This document shows positions 29,101 through 37,666 of a stretch of DNA of 64,000 nucleotides, piece by piece. Origin of the DNA: Nocardia amamiensis (GTDB lineage: Bacteria; Actinomycetota; Actinomycetes; Mycobacteriales; Mycobacteriaceae). The notes beneath the pieces were generated by a model, which did not search any database, was not told the origin of the DNA, and saw only the letters and a list, made by a program, of their open reading frames with translations. The stretch is taken from NCBI RefSeq assembly GCF_015477605.1, contig NZ_JADLQX010000029.1:1-64000 (forward strand), given 5' to 3'. Position 1 is the stretch's first letter. Each line of letters opens with the position of its first letter. Both the position numbers and the translations under genes were made by a program.

Positions 29101-29765
29101 AGGGTCTGGTCGAGGATGAACTCCTCCACGAACTCCGGTGTTTGCAGCAGCGCGTACTTCTTCTTCGCGAAGTCCGACAGGTCCTGATAGAGGTCGCCGA
29201 GGAAGCGGGTGGACAGCGATTCGTCGCGGAACGACCACACCAATTCGCCTGCGTCGTCGGTCTGCCGCCAGAATCCGAGCAGCTTCTGCACCGCATCCGA
29301 GGACGGCGCGATGATGTTCAATGCTGCGTGCTCGTCCACTAGCGCCTGCGTCGCCGGGTTGCGGCGCAGGGCGTCGAAGGACTGCTCAAGCCATTCGCGG
29401 TAGGAGCAGTCCTGGTGTTCGCGGTAGAAGGCGTTCTCCGCGTCGACGGCGCGCTGCCGCAGCAGCGGGGTGGGTCCGCCGATCCAGACGGCGGTGTCGC
29501 CGAGCAGCAGGTTGTCTTCGCAGAATCGGACGAACACCGAGGTGAGCAGCCAGCCGACCGCGGCCTGGGTGAGTTGATCCTCCGACCAGTCGGTCCACGA
29601 AGTGGCGGTGCGCTTTTCGCGTACCGCTTCCCGGTGCGTCTTGCGCCAGTTCTCTAGTTCGTGGGCGTCGGCGTGTAGGCGCTCGCGCATGTCATCGACC
29701 AGCAGGGTCAATTGCGGCTTCAGGGCAGCCGTCAACCGGGCTCCCGTGAGCGTCGCCGATGCCAT
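26181..29765 (-). CDS. pglX: BREX adenine-specific DNA methyltransferase PglX
   Basis: A 1194-residue class I SAM-dependent methyltransferase. The SAM-binding motif DPTCGSGHFLLGAF is near residue 238, and the catalytic motif VVGNPPYVTVND (NPPY, N6-adenine type) near 376. The N-terminal helical part (WSEDQLTQAAVGWLLTSVFV) and the long C-terminal target-recognition part (to GWNHAQQGLALATIYAWRES) match type 2 PglX. In BREX, PglX methylates a non-palindromic host site and is also needed for phage exclusion. ATG 29765 overlaps the pglW stop. In S. coelicolor pglX is phase-variable through a G tract. Here the longest run I found is only six (26897-26902), so this copy looks stable. Confidence 0.92.
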   Translation of the reverse strand: MASATLTGARLTAALKPQLTLLVDDMRERLHADAHELENWRKTHREAVREKRTATSWTDWSEDQLTQAAVGWLLTSVFVRFCEDNLLLGDTAVWIGGPTPLLRQRAVDAENAFYREHQDCSYREWLEQSFDALRRNPATQALVDEHAALNIIAPSSDAVQKLLGFWRQTDDAGELVWSFRDESLSTRFLGDLYQDLSDFAKKKYALLQTPEFVEEFILDQTLEPALKDRPLEGFKLIDPTCGSGHFLLGAFARLMERWHRHAPGVELRARVDNALSSIYGVDLNPFAVAIAKFRLIVAAMKACEETSLVHAPKFTLNLVAGDSLLHGPEQDGKEAFDYGNAAFDKDAVVSGFTYSTEDARVLRRFLAPGQYDAVVGNPPYVTVNDKALNARYRENFHYCKGTYALTVPFMEKFFDLAKPGDRAGWVGQITSNSFMKREFGVPLIEDFLARKDLRLVVDTSGAYIPGHGTPTVILVGRNHARVIDTVRAVLGIQGEPGAPENPSKGMVWTSITQYLSRVDHQDQWISVTDLPRHNLSKHPWSLSGGGASSLLGEISAASAYSLSSAIESPVGRSIRAGADEGFMRPINLPRYRSDAIFRPLVLGEQIRDWNSKQNNGIYYPYLYGTSTLAVTDPPRELWSLRRLLQERRTFQGNMADAGLSWWSYMQHTASAYWTPLSITFAFVATHNHFVLDRGGKVFKQSAPVIKLPKGASEDDHLRLLGTLNSSTACFWLKQNSHDKGNGGIGGGIGDEKWEPRYEFTGTTLQDFPLSKEAPLERSRRLDLLAQRLTDQEPTAAIQSDGATARALHAARMEYSSIRAQMIAEQDELDWEVYRHYGLIDGDLTLPVGRAPGIALGERAFELALARKIAAGEVETEWFTRHGSTPITEIPAHWPVEYRDLVEKRLAAIESNPFIRLLERPEYKRRWAGDSWDAKLQRALKDWLLDKLEDPSLWFTPQGTPLPRSVGELAGHVEKNPEFIEALDLWAGQKDAPVTATLVKLLTDEAVPYLAALRYKDSGLRKRAEWERVWDMQRDEDAGLIKATDIPVPPKYTSADFLKTSYWSHRGKLDVPKERFIAYPDAGRDTDPTPLLGWAGWNHAQQGLALATIYAWRESEGRPLASLVPVVAGIAEVLPWVKQWHSGVDPNLGVDLAEYLSNQLAEKATAVGVPVQDLAQWRPEKKTRARKAATRKAGQ

Positions 29766-32700
29766 CAGGCATGCTCCTTCGTTGTCGGATCATCAGCGAT
29801 GGCGCCCAGCAGCGCCGTCACCTCTGTATCGTCGATCTGCGCGAACTGTTCCGGGCTGTTGATCGGCAACCGGGTGCCGTCCACTTTCGAACCGGGACGC
29901 CCGCCCGCCTCCTCGCGTTGCGGCACCAGCGCCCACACCGCGTGCGGCGGGGGTGTGGTCAGGTCGGTCCAGCGGCCGAGCACGTCGAGCTGGCCGTAGG
30001 CGGCCAGTGTCGACAAGTCGGTGAGCACGACCGGGCCGGGACCTGTGGTGACGGCGTCGACTAGGTCCGGGATCGCTTGGGCCACAAATCGTTTCAGACC
30101 TTCGCGGTCGGCGGCCGCGCCCGCGTCGGCGGCGAGGATCATGGTCCAGTCGATGCCGGCCGCGTCGGCGCTCGCCCGCAGCTTCGTCAACAGCAGCTCG
30201 GTCACGTCGATGCGGGTGGCGTCGAACTTCTCGGCCAGCGCGCGAGCGACCTCGTCCGACCTGCCGAGCGGAATCCCGAGTGCCCGGAACGTGCGTTCCT
30301 GCCGACTCGACCGGAGCAGGTACTCCACATCCGAGAGCCCGTGCTCGCGGCGCACCGGAGCGGCCGCGCTGGTGTGCCGGGTCGGCACATACGAGGCGGC
30401 GGAGTGCTCCCCCGTGAATTCGTACCTGGCGAGCTCGGTGTTCCAGTGCATGTCCGGCACCACCGCCTGCACCACCGCGTCGAGCTCCGGTCGCCTCGGC
30501 AGCGTTTGCGCCAGCGCCGGAAAGCGCGCAGCCAGCCGCGATTCCAGCTCGGGCCGCCCGAATACGTCGGCGGACGAGAGACCACGCAATACCGTCCGCA
30601 ACGCGTCCGCGATCGGCATCGACCGGGCGTGCAGTTCGTCGCGAGAGGTCAACGCGACCTGCGTCGACGCCGCCGCCGCGATACGCAGCAGGGCGTGCCC
30701 TGGAATCTCCACGTCGTCGGCGGCGACACCCAGCAGGCCCGCCGCGACCACCCGCAACGCCGGTTCGGCGTCGACGGGCGAAACCAGTTGCGCGCCTTGC
30801 GCTTGAGCGCTCGCTACGAGACCTTCGGCGCGGATGGCGAGCTGGGCGGGCAGTTTGGGCGGAACCGAAGGCGTCGAGACCATCGCTACGGTCCCGGCCC
30901 CGTGCCTGCGCACCAGATGCACCGCGGGTTGGGTCGCATCCGTCTCGTCGGTGTCTGGGGGCGAGGCGAGCAGCAGGCGCAGCACGCCCAGAGCGACACG
31001 CTGCGGATTGTCGACGCCGTCGCTGGGCAGCGCGGAGACGAGTTCACCGGCCAGTAGTTCCGGAGTCGAAGCGCCGGATTCGAGCAGGTCGAGCATCCGC
31101 CCGTACAGATCGGTGACGATGGCCTCGAGCTGCGGGTTCTTCGTCCACAGCGCGGGGAATTCGCCGAAGACCTGCGCGATGCGGCCCGAGGTGACCCCGG
31201 CCCGCTCCGCCAGCGTCTGATAGGTGACGAACGGATCGCCGGGGCTGTCGGCATGCGATCCGAGGACCAGTTCGACGATCTGGCGGCGCATCGCCGACGG
31301 CTTGGTGGCCGCGGCATCCACGAACATGTCGGCGAGCGCCTTCAGCGACGTGCGGGTGGCGGACGGCTCGGTACCGGCCGCCGGAACCGGCGCGGGCTTC
31401 TTCACCGGCGGCGCCGGTTCCGCCGGTTTCGCGGTGAACGCGGCGATCCACGCGTCCCGCATCGCGGCGGCGGTGTCGAAGCGATGTTTGATGTTGCGCG
31501 CCAACGCTTTCCGGAAGAACTCGGCCAGCACTTCGGCGCGCGCGGACCCCATGCCCGCCACCGTGAAGTCTTCGGCGGTGACGGCGACGTCGTCATCGAG
31601 AACCCGCGGATCGCTCAATCCGTCGCCGTAGACGGGGGTGCCCGCGGTCGCCATCTCGTACAGCACCACCGCGGCCGAATACCGTTCCGCCGCCGAGTCA
31701 TAGGAGGTGCGCGTCCCGGTGCCGAGGAACGGATCGCGATATGGCGGCGTGCCCGCCTCGATCTGCTCGACCGGTGCGCGCGAGAGCGAGAAGTCGAACA
31801 GCGCCAGCCGCGCCTTCGCTTTGGCCTTCCCCTCCGGCTTGGCCAGGCCGAGGTTGGACGGCTTGAGGTCGCGATGGGTGATGCCCGCCGCGTCCAGCGC
31901 GACCACCACATCCAGCAGTTCCTTGCCCCAGGTGCGCAGCTGCGTCTCACCGAGCGGGGTGTAACGCACCACGTCCGCGAGCGTCTGCTCACCGCAGTTG
32001 CTCAGCAGCAGCGCGGTGCGTTTCCCCAGGTCGAGCGGGCCTTCGATCAACTCGACCACACCAGGCACCGGCGGCGACTGCCGGGCGAGTTCGGCGAGCA
32101 CCTGCGCCTCGTCGTGCAAGCGGGTCACGGCCGAATCGTCCAACCCGACTTTGAGCACGCGCAGGCGATCGTCGTGCTCGCGATCGGTGACCAGCACACC
32201 GCGCGCGGTCGAGCCCGCGCCCAGCACCCGCACCACCTCGAAGCGGCCGCCGAGCAGCGATCCCGGCGCGGGATTGAGCGGGTCGGCCTCCAGCGCCGCC
32301 AGCCGATCGTGCCGATAATCCATCAGCGCCGCGGCGAACTGCTGTGCGCCGAACTGCGGACGTCCCGTCCTGCGGTCGATCCGCATCCGCTGCGACACCG
32401 ACGGTGCGGTCGCTTGCAACACCAACGCGCGCAGCGTCTCGTCGACGAATCCGGAGCTCGACGCGGCCAGGTCGAGACCGTGCTCGAGCCGTAGCCGCTC
32501 GAGTAGCGCGGCGCGATCCCTGGCGGGCGCCTGGCCGCCGGAGAGCAAGTAGCAGGCGAGGGCGCCGAGCGAGAACACGTCGAGCGCGAGCCGGTCGGCG
32601 TCCGGCGCCCACCGATCCTCCGGCGCCTGATAAGCCTCGTCGGCAGGCGCCATACCGGGACCGGCCGGTGTGCCGACGGACGTGGCCGAACGGGTGTCGG

Positions 32701-33841
32701 CGCTGTGCACGCGTCCGGCCCATGACCAGTCGGCCAGGCGGACGCGCACCTCACCGCCGTCGAGCGCGTCGGTGTGGACCAGCACGGTGCTCGGCCCGAG
32801 GCCTCGGTGCGCCACATGGTTGCGGTGGGCGTAGGTGACGGCCTCGGCGACTTGGGTGAGGATCTGCAACTGCTGTTCGGCGGTCAGCTCGCGCGTGGCC
32901 AGCGCCAGGTCCAGCGGCTCGTAGCCGGGAGTGTCCGGGTAGACGATGACGGTGTTGCCGTCGTCGTCCTGCACCAGGTCGAGGGGGGCGAGGATCGATT
33001 CGTGGCGCAGCGACGACAGCAGCGAGAACTCCCGCTGCATCCGGCGATGCGCGGCCGCCCGCGCCTGCAGCGGAGTGCCGCGGTGCAGTGAGACGACGCG
33101 GGCCCGCGCCCTGGCATCGCTACCCTTGTGGGTGGCCACCCACTCCTGCCAGTCGTCGCCGCTGGCCAGCGGGTCGCCGGTGATGGTCCACGACCCCGCG
33201 TCGCGCTCGGTGCGGCGGGCGATCCCCAGGTTCCGCAGCGCGAGCGCGATGATCATCGACAGGTCCTCGTCGATCCGCCGCGTGTCGGTGGGCGGCTCGA
33301 GCAGGCGCGTGGAAAGCGCGGGCAGACCCGTTGTGCCTTCCGCGCCTTCCAGGCCGAACAGGCTCGACTTCGCCAGATCCGACATCTCCACCTGGAACGG
33401 CGAGCCGTGCAGGAACACCGCTTCCTGCACGAACGGCAGCGCCCGGTGCACCTTCTGCACATCCAGTCCGATGTCCAGCGCGACCTTGCGCGCCTCTTCT
33501 GCGATGCGGGTCGCCAGCCGCTGCGCCTTGCGGCGCGTGATCAGCAGCGGAGAGCGCTGAGTGCGTGTCTTGCCGCCGAGGGTGGTGCGCACCCAGCTCG
33601 TTTCGCTGCCCCGCAGCACGCCGGTGTAATGCTTGAGCTCGAGCAGATGCAGTCGGCGGCGTCCCAGCACCAGGGCATCGATCTCATGCCACTGGCCGTG
33701 GTTGTCCATGAACTCGAAGTTCGTCCACGCGCGGTAGGGCGGCGCATTGGGAACGATCTGCCTGAGCATCGCCAAACCGTCCGCTTCATGCGGAAACGCC
33801 GATGTGGATACCTCGGTCCACCGGTCGTCGATACCTGCCAC
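29765..33841 (-). CDS. pglW: BREX NERD-domain Ser/Thr kinase PglW
   Basis: First gene of the BREX operon, about 1358 residues. An N-terminal NERD nuclease-related domain (WTNFEFMDNHGQWHEIDALV, then LHLLELKHYTGVLRG) occupies about residues 10-130. Two kinase-like domains follow. The first, about 200-480, has HRGLGPSTVLVH and ADWSWAG in place of HRD and DFG and is probably inactive. The second, about 500-800, keeps VLKVGL, THRDLKPSNLGL near residue 650, FDFSLSR and GTPPYRDP and should be active. The last 500 residues are largely helical. S. coelicolor PglW autophosphorylates and interacts with the other Pgl proteins. GTG 33841 has AGGTGG upstream; a TTG at 33910 would add 23 low-complexity residues. 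Confidence 0.88.
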   Translation of the reverse strand: MAGIDDRWTEVSTSAFPHEADGLAMLRQIVPNAPPYRAWTNFEFMDNHGQWHEIDALVLGRRRLHLLELKHYTGVLRGSETSWVRTTLGGKTRTQRSPLLITRRKAQRLATRIAEEARKVALDIGLDVQKVHRALPFVQEAVFLHGSPFQVEMSDLAKSSLFGLEGAEGTTGLPALSTRLLEPPTDTRRIDEDLSMIIALALRNLGIARRTERDAGSWTITGDPLASGDDWQEWVATHKGSDARARARVVSLHRGTPLQARAAAHRRMQREFSLLSSLRHESILAPLDLVQDDDGNTVIVYPDTPGYEPLDLALATRELTAEQQLQILTQVAEAVTYAHRNHVAHRGLGPSTVLVHTDALDGGEVRVRLADWSWAGRVHSADTRSATSVGTPAGPGMAPADEAYQAPEDRWAPDADRLALDVFSLGALACYLLSGGQAPARDRAALLERLRLEHGLDLAASSSGFVDETLRALVLQATAPSVSQRMRIDRRTGRPQFGAQQFAAALMDYRHDRLAALEADPLNPAPGSLLGGRFEVVRVLGAGSTARGVLVTDREHDDRLRVLKVGLDDSAVTRLHDEAQVLAELARQSPPVPGVVELIEGPLDLGKRTALLLSNCGEQTLADVVRYTPLGETQLRTWGKELLDVVVALDAAGITHRDLKPSNLGLAKPEGKAKAKARLALFDFSLSRAPVEQIEAGTPPYRDPFLGTGTRTSYDSAAERYSAAVVLYEMATAGTPVYGDGLSDPRVLDDDVAVTAEDFTVAGMGSARAEVLAEFFRKALARNIKHRFDTAAAMRDAWIAAFTAKPAEPAPPVKKPAPVPAAGTEPSATRTSLKALADMFVDAAATKPSAMRRQIVELVLGSHADSPGDPFVTYQTLAERAGVTSGRIAQVFGEFPALWTKNPQLEAIVTDLYGRMLDLLESGASTPELLAGELVSALPSDGVDNPQRVALGVLRLLLASPPDTDETDATQPAVHLVRRHGAGTVAMVSTPSVPPKLPAQLAIRAEGLVASAQAQGAQLVSPVDAEPALRVVAAGLLGVAADDVEIPGHALLRIAAAASTQVALTSRDELHARSMPIADALRTVLRGLSSADVFGRPELESRLAARFPALAQTLPRRPELDAVVQAVVPDMHWNTELARYEFTGEHSAASYVPTRHTSAAAPVRREHGLSDVEYLLRSSRQERTFRALGIPLGRSDEVARALAEKFDATRIDVTELLLTKLRASADAAGIDWTMILAADAGAAADREGLKRFVAQAIPDLVDAVTTGPGPVVLTDLSTLAAYGQLDVLGRWTDLTTPPPHAVWALVPQREEAGGRPGSKVDGTRLPINSPEQFAQIDDTEVTALLGAIADDPTTKEHA

Positions 33842-34468
33842 GTCACCACCTACCGCTCGGCCCCCCGCGGCCGGGGCGGGTCGCGTGCTTTCGGAGGTCG
33901 AGGTTACCAATCACCGCAGGACTCCGAGCAGCGGTCCGACTATCCGGTGGGTCGCTCGGCGTGCGGCTGGGCGACTTGCGGGATTCGCCACAATCAGACC
34001 TACCCCGAGCACGCGTCGACAAGGTTCCGACCACATCGTGAACGACCCGGATTTCACATGCGTCCGGTGGCAGGCCAGCTCGAATTACGGCTTCGACACC
34101 TCGCAAGCCCCGTCAAAGGTGCGTCGAGACGGCATCGTTTACCGATCCCGTGGTGCCACGCCGCGGTTCCATTGTGTGCGGCGCGAACTCAGTGCGTGAT
34201 GCACGTCCGGCAGCCGGGTCGCCATTCCCGAGCCGGAAGTACGTTCGAATAGCGCGGCGAGTTCTCGACATCCGCTCCGACGCGGTGTCGCACGAACAGG
34301 TCATGATCGAGGTCCCGTGTCGGTCGGCGGTGGCGGCGGCCAGGTCACTCGAGCCGATGGCCGAGTCTCGATGGCTGCACGCTGCCGAACCGACGCACAC
34401 CGGTCCAGTCGGCACGGCTCGCGCCGACTGGCTTCTCGGAATTCCCCTACCACGTAGGAGCGATCGGC
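33842..34468. promoter_or_regulatory. upstream region of the BREX operon
   Basis: About 600 bases between pglW and the DUF397 gene. No frame has convincing composition. Since all six BREX genes overlap or abut, this stretch should carry the promoter for the whole operon. I could not point to a confident -35/-10 pair. Confidence 0.4.
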
Positions 34469-34675
34469 TCAGGGCCTGTCGAACTCCCCGTCCCGCGCGC
34501 CCGACAAAAACGCATCCCACTCCGACGGCATGAACACCAACACCCCACCGTGAGGATTCTTCGAGTCACGAACCCCCACACGCCCACCGTCCAGATGCGC
34601 GATCTCGACGCAGTCACTACCGGCGGAACTACGAGTGCTCTTGAACCAGCGCGCTCCGGATAGGTCAACGGACAC
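34469..34675 (-). CDS. DUF397 domain protein
   Basis: A 68-residue protein. DLSGARWFKSTRSSAGSDCV, then EIAHLDGGRVGVRDSKNP and a final WDAFLSG contain every hallmark of DUF397 (W-x-K-S, CVE, VRDSK, W-x-x-F). It starts at GTG 34675 and overlaps the preceding HTH gene by 11 bases. DUF397 proteins are paired with Scr1-type HTH regulators throughout Streptomyces and Nocardia, where the pair has been likened to a toxin-antitoxin or to the WhiJ/BldB developmental switches. The regulator is the partner here. Confidence 0.9.
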   Translation of the reverse strand: MSVDLSGARWFKSTRSSAGSDCVEIAHLDGGRVGVRDSKNPHGGVLVFMPSEWDAFLSGARDGEFDRP

Positions 34676-35591
34676 AGTCGAACTCCTTCGCTACCTGCCG
34701 CAGCAGGCGTTTGCTACTCGGCACGTCCAACGCTACCCGCTGCATGACCTCGATTGCAGCTCGATAGCGGCGAACCGTGCTCGGTCGCTCCAGATAGATA
34801 TCACCGGTATAGCTCTGGACGTAGACCACCGGTGGCTCCAGCGCCCGCCCGTCATTGTCTGCCGCAAAGTCCAGAATCGTGAACGGTCCGGTGGAGGTCC
34901 CCAGTGGGTACCCCGCCCCGAATGGAAGCACTTGAACGCGAACGTTCGGCGGCAGGTCCGCCAGGTGCCGCAGCTGCATTGACATGACGCGAGGGCCGCC
35001 GACCACTCGCCTGGTTATCGCTTCGTCCAGCAACAGCACCGCATTCAGCGGCGCGATATCGCGGGTGATCAGCGCTTGCCGGTTGCGCCGCACCCGGACA
35101 CGACGCTCGATCTCCTCGGCGGTATCCATCGGGAAGTACACCCGGTCGAGCGCACGCGCATACTCGGGGATCTGAAATATTCCGGGCAGCAGATCGGGAC
35201 GGTAACTCGTGAGATGGGAGGCCGCCGCCTCCATCTGAATGTAGGCGTTGAACGTCGGATTCACCTGATCGGGAAACTCGTCCAACCATGACGGCGTCCT
35301 TCCCTGCGCCGCGAGCGATTTCAACACCGGCAGCATGTCCACCCGCTGATACAGCTTGCACAGCCGCCGCAGGTCTTCGTCGCGCACGATCACGTTCGGC
35401 GCACCGGTTTCCAAGCGGTGCAGCGTTCCAGCCCCGCGCCCGATTGCCCGCGCCGCCACTTCGATGGACAGTCCCGCCTCCTGCCTCATCCCGCGCAGGC
35501 AGCGGCCGAGGCTGCGGTGTGGAACGCCCCCGGTCCCGCGAATATCGGCTTTGAGCTGCCGAATACCGGCGCTCGTATCGCTCTCCCCCAT
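34665..35591 (-). CDS. Scr1-type helix-turn-helix regulator (HTH_31 + DUF5753)
   Basis: A 308-residue regulator. Residues about 28-85 form an XRE-like helix-turn-helix (SLGRCLRGMRQEAGLSIEVA, then LHRLETGAPNVIVRDEDLRR). The rest is the DUF5753 domain (SWLDEFPDQVNPTFNAYIQ, LLPGIFQIPEYARALDRVYF, then GPFTILDFAADNDGR). Such proteins occur in dozens of copies per genome with a DUF397 partner, here overlapping by 11 bases. ATG 35591 is the domain-based start; the longer in-frame extension to 35849 has shadow composition. The upstream gap is shared with a divergent small gene at 35842. Confidence 0.9.
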   Translation of the reverse strand: MGESDTSAGIRQLKADIRGTGGVPHRSLGRCLRGMRQEAGLSIEVAARAIGRGAGTLHRLETGAPNVIVRDEDLRRLCKLYQRVDMLPVLKSLAAQGRTPSWLDEFPDQVNPTFNAYIQMEAAASHLTSYRPDLLPGIFQIPEYARALDRVYFPMDTAEEIERRVRVRRNRQALITRDIAPLNAVLLLDEAITRRVVGGPRVMSMQLRHLADLPPNVRVQVLPFGAGYPLGTSTGPFTILDFAADNDGRALEPPVVYVQSYTGDIYLERPSTVRRYRAAIEVMQRVALDVPSSKRLLRQVAKEFDCVR

Positions 35592-35841
35592 GCTGTTTGC
35601 TCCCTTCTGTGGAATATCCACACCCGCTGACTGGAATGTTCCGAAAGTTATTGTGGAAGGCCATATTTCGCCCTTCTGGAGGACATTGTGCAGGGTCGCT
35701 GGAAGGTGTCCAGGGCTTTTGCCACTTTCCATCCCGAATTTCCGCGGGAAGGTCAACGCGGCCCGCGTCCGGTGCTCCACTGACCGCGTGATCGGCGCGG
35801 CGAGACACCCCGTTCGCCGCCATTCGACCAGCGGAGGACAC

Positions 35842-36039
35842 ATGACCAACGCACTACCGCAACGCGTTCCGTTCCCCCGGCCGCGCGCCTCCTACAAGGG
35901 CGTGCCGCTGCCCGTGCTCGAGCGCTACGCGGCCGCGCTGCGGCAGTGGGCCGCCGCACCCGAACGTCCCGGAGGCGGGGTGCCGACCCCTCCCCCGCCT
36001 CCGGTGACCCTCACCGAAGCCCTGTCATGGACCGAGTGA
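35842..36039 (+). CDS. small basic/proline-rich protein, unknown function
   Basis: A 65-residue protein starting at ATG 35842 behind GGAGG. Its N-terminal half is basic and aromatic (PFPRPRASYKGVPLPVLERY) and the second half is proline-rich (GGGVPTPPPPPVTLTEAL). It is divergent from the Scr1-type regulator and is followed 31 bases later by the HicB-like gene. Small genes of this kind are often found beside HTH/DUF397 pairs in Nocardia. The function is unknown. Confidence 0.55.
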   Translation: MTNALPQRVPFPRPRASYKGVPLPVLERYAAALRQWAAAPERPGGGVPTPPPPPVTLTEALSWTE

Positions 36040-36070
36040 CCCGGCGTCGTCCCGTCCGAGCGCGGAGGCC

Positions 36071-36355
36071 GTGACCGTGCGCCGGTACTACGTCGAAGTG
36101 TACTGCTGCGGCCCGCGTTGGCTCATCCATGTGCCTGCCGTGGATCGCTGGACGGTGACCGGCGACAAGTCGGCGATCCGGTCCACCGCCCGACGGATGA
36201 TCGCGGCGACGACCGGCCACGCCGAGGACTCGTTCGAACTGGACCTCGCCGCGGGCCGGGCACTGCGCGATGCCGAAGAGTTCGCGGTGGGCTCCCGGGT
36301 GCTGACGCGGTGGCACGCGCCCGACGAACCGGCGGAGCGCGTACCTCCGGAGTGA
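36071..36355 (+). CDS. small HicB-like protein
   Basis: A 94-residue protein. RRYYVEVYCCGPRWLIHVPA, then VDRWTVTGDKSAIRSTARRM and IAATTGHAEDSFELDL resemble the HicB-type partial RNase-H-like fold: a strand reading WLIHVP, then a helix after the Thr-rich turn. No HicA toxin gene is adjacent, so it may be a free-standing member. GTG 36071 has GGAGG only 3-4 bases away; a second GTG at 36077 is possible. It probably shares a transcript with the upstream 65-residue gene. Confidence 0.5.
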   Translation: MTVRRYYVEVYCCGPRWLIHVPAVDRWTVTGDKSAIRSTARRMIAATTGHAEDSFELDLAAGRALRDAEEFAVGSRVLTRWHAPDEPAERVPPE

Positions 36356-36493
36356 TGCGGTTCCGAGAACTCAGGTCGCCGTGATCCGAGCGGAACGCGG
36401 CGATCCTCCGGCTGCGTTTGCGGGTCGAGGCAGCCGAGCGTCAGGATGAAATACTTCTCGCATCATCCTGTGGCGTTCGCCCGCGTCCTCGAC

Positions 36494-37087
36494 TCACGGT
36501 TCCCGCCCACGTGGTCCCCCCGCCTTCGGCAGATACTTCAGCCAGTCTATTCGGGCGAATAGTACGACAGCAGCGAGAAGCGCGATCTGAATCGCTATTC
36601 CGAGAGGTGAAGTGAACGAATCGAGGAACGTGTCACTGAGTTGCCGCTCGGCGACGGTGGTAGCCGTGACGTAGAACGAATAACTGACGAGTCTGCCCGC
36701 GATATGCGCGAGGGTTATCGGGAGCAATCGCACGCCCATCAACCCGGCAGCTTCGAACATCTGCGCGGACGGCAACGGCGACACCACGAATACGGCGAGT
36801 CCGGCGAGAGAACGCCCGGTGTGGCCGGTGACGTACTGGTTGGCGGCCTCCAGAGAGGCCTTGCGACGCTCGCTGAGGTGGTCGCGGACCCGGTTGGTGG
36901 CGACCGCCAGCAGGTAGCGACCGGCGCCCGAAGAGAAGGCGCCGAGGATGACCACGGCGACCGGCTCCAGGTGCCAATTCAACCCGAGAAGCACCACCAC
37001 CAACGCGCCGGGCGGACCGAACGCGGGCATGAGGTTCACCGCGAACACCACCGCGATGAACGCCAGATAGTACAGCGCCGGGTTCAC
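36494..37087 (-). CDS. VTT/SNARE-associated (DedA-like) membrane protein
   Basis: A 197-residue protein with about five hydrophobic segments: LYYLAFIAVVFAVNLMPAFG, then GALVVVLLGLNWHLEPVAVV. Later come SLAGLAVFVVSPLPSAQMFE, PITLAHIAGRLVSYSFYVTA and GIAIQIALLAAVVLFARIDW. The motif FGPPGA plus VVSPLPSAQMFEAAGLMG matches the VTT domain of DedA-like proteins, which act in membrane lipid or envelope homeostasis. It starts at GTG 37087 and stands alone. The substrate is unknown. Confidence 0.7.
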   Translation of the reverse strand: MNPALYYLAFIAVVFAVNLMPAFGPPGALVVVLLGLNWHLEPVAVVILGAFSSGAGRYLLAVATNRVRDHLSERRKASLEAANQYVTGHTGRSLAGLAVFVVSPLPSAQMFEAAGLMGVRLLPITLAHIAGRLVSYSFYVTATTVAERQLSDTFLDSFTSPLGIAIQIALLAAVVLFARIDWLKYLPKAGGPRGREP

Positions 37088-37249
37088 GGTGCTCCCGTCC
37101 CGTCCGACGCTTGCGAATCAGTCGTCATCGCACCTTCTTGTCGTACATGCCTGCGCGTATCGAGTCCATCAGGCGTATGCGAGCCCCGGCCAGAGAACAA
37201 GGTCACCGGTCGTCGTCGATCGGCCCTGCCGAGAGTGAACCGGCCCGAG

Positions 37250-37657
37250 CTAGCGTGGCCGCGGCGCGCCCGCGGCCACGGCCGAGTCCCGCGCATTCAG
37301 CCACGCTGTCATCGCATCGAGTGCGAGCCGGAATCCGTTGAGATGTGCTCGATTCAAGTATCCGTGCCAGGAACGCGGCACCACGGTGTACGACACCGGG
37401 ACCCCGGCGGCGGCGAGTTCGGCGGCGAAGGACTCCCCCGAGGCGCGAAGGGTGTCGTGGTCGGCGTCGAGCATCAGAGCCGGCGGCAGGCCGGTGAGGT
37501 CGCGACCGCCGGGGAAGGCGCCGCTGTTCAACAGGTCCTTGTTGCCGACGTAGTTGAGGTTCATCCGGTGGACGGCGGGCGGTGACAACTGCCGGTATCC
37601 GGCCAGTCCGCGCACGGCCGCGCGCACCGATTCCGACAGCGGCGGCGAATCGGCGGT
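37250..37657 (-). pseudogene. alpha/beta-hydrolase (HSL/lipase-like), C-terminal fragment
   Basis: About 135 codons of the end of an esterase/lipase: MNLNYVGNKDLLNSGAFPGG, then LTGLPPALMLDADHDTLRAS (the strand with the acid Asp) and YTVVPRSWHGYLNRAHLNGF (the catalytic His in WHGY). The nucleophile motif and the oxyanion HGGG region are missing. The open frame reaches back to the stop codon of the helicase gene at 37667, so the fragment lies directly against it. The gene was probably broken when the helicase arrived. I found no 5' half on the far side of the helicase. Confidence 0.7.
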
Positions 37658-37666
37658 CGGACGTGA

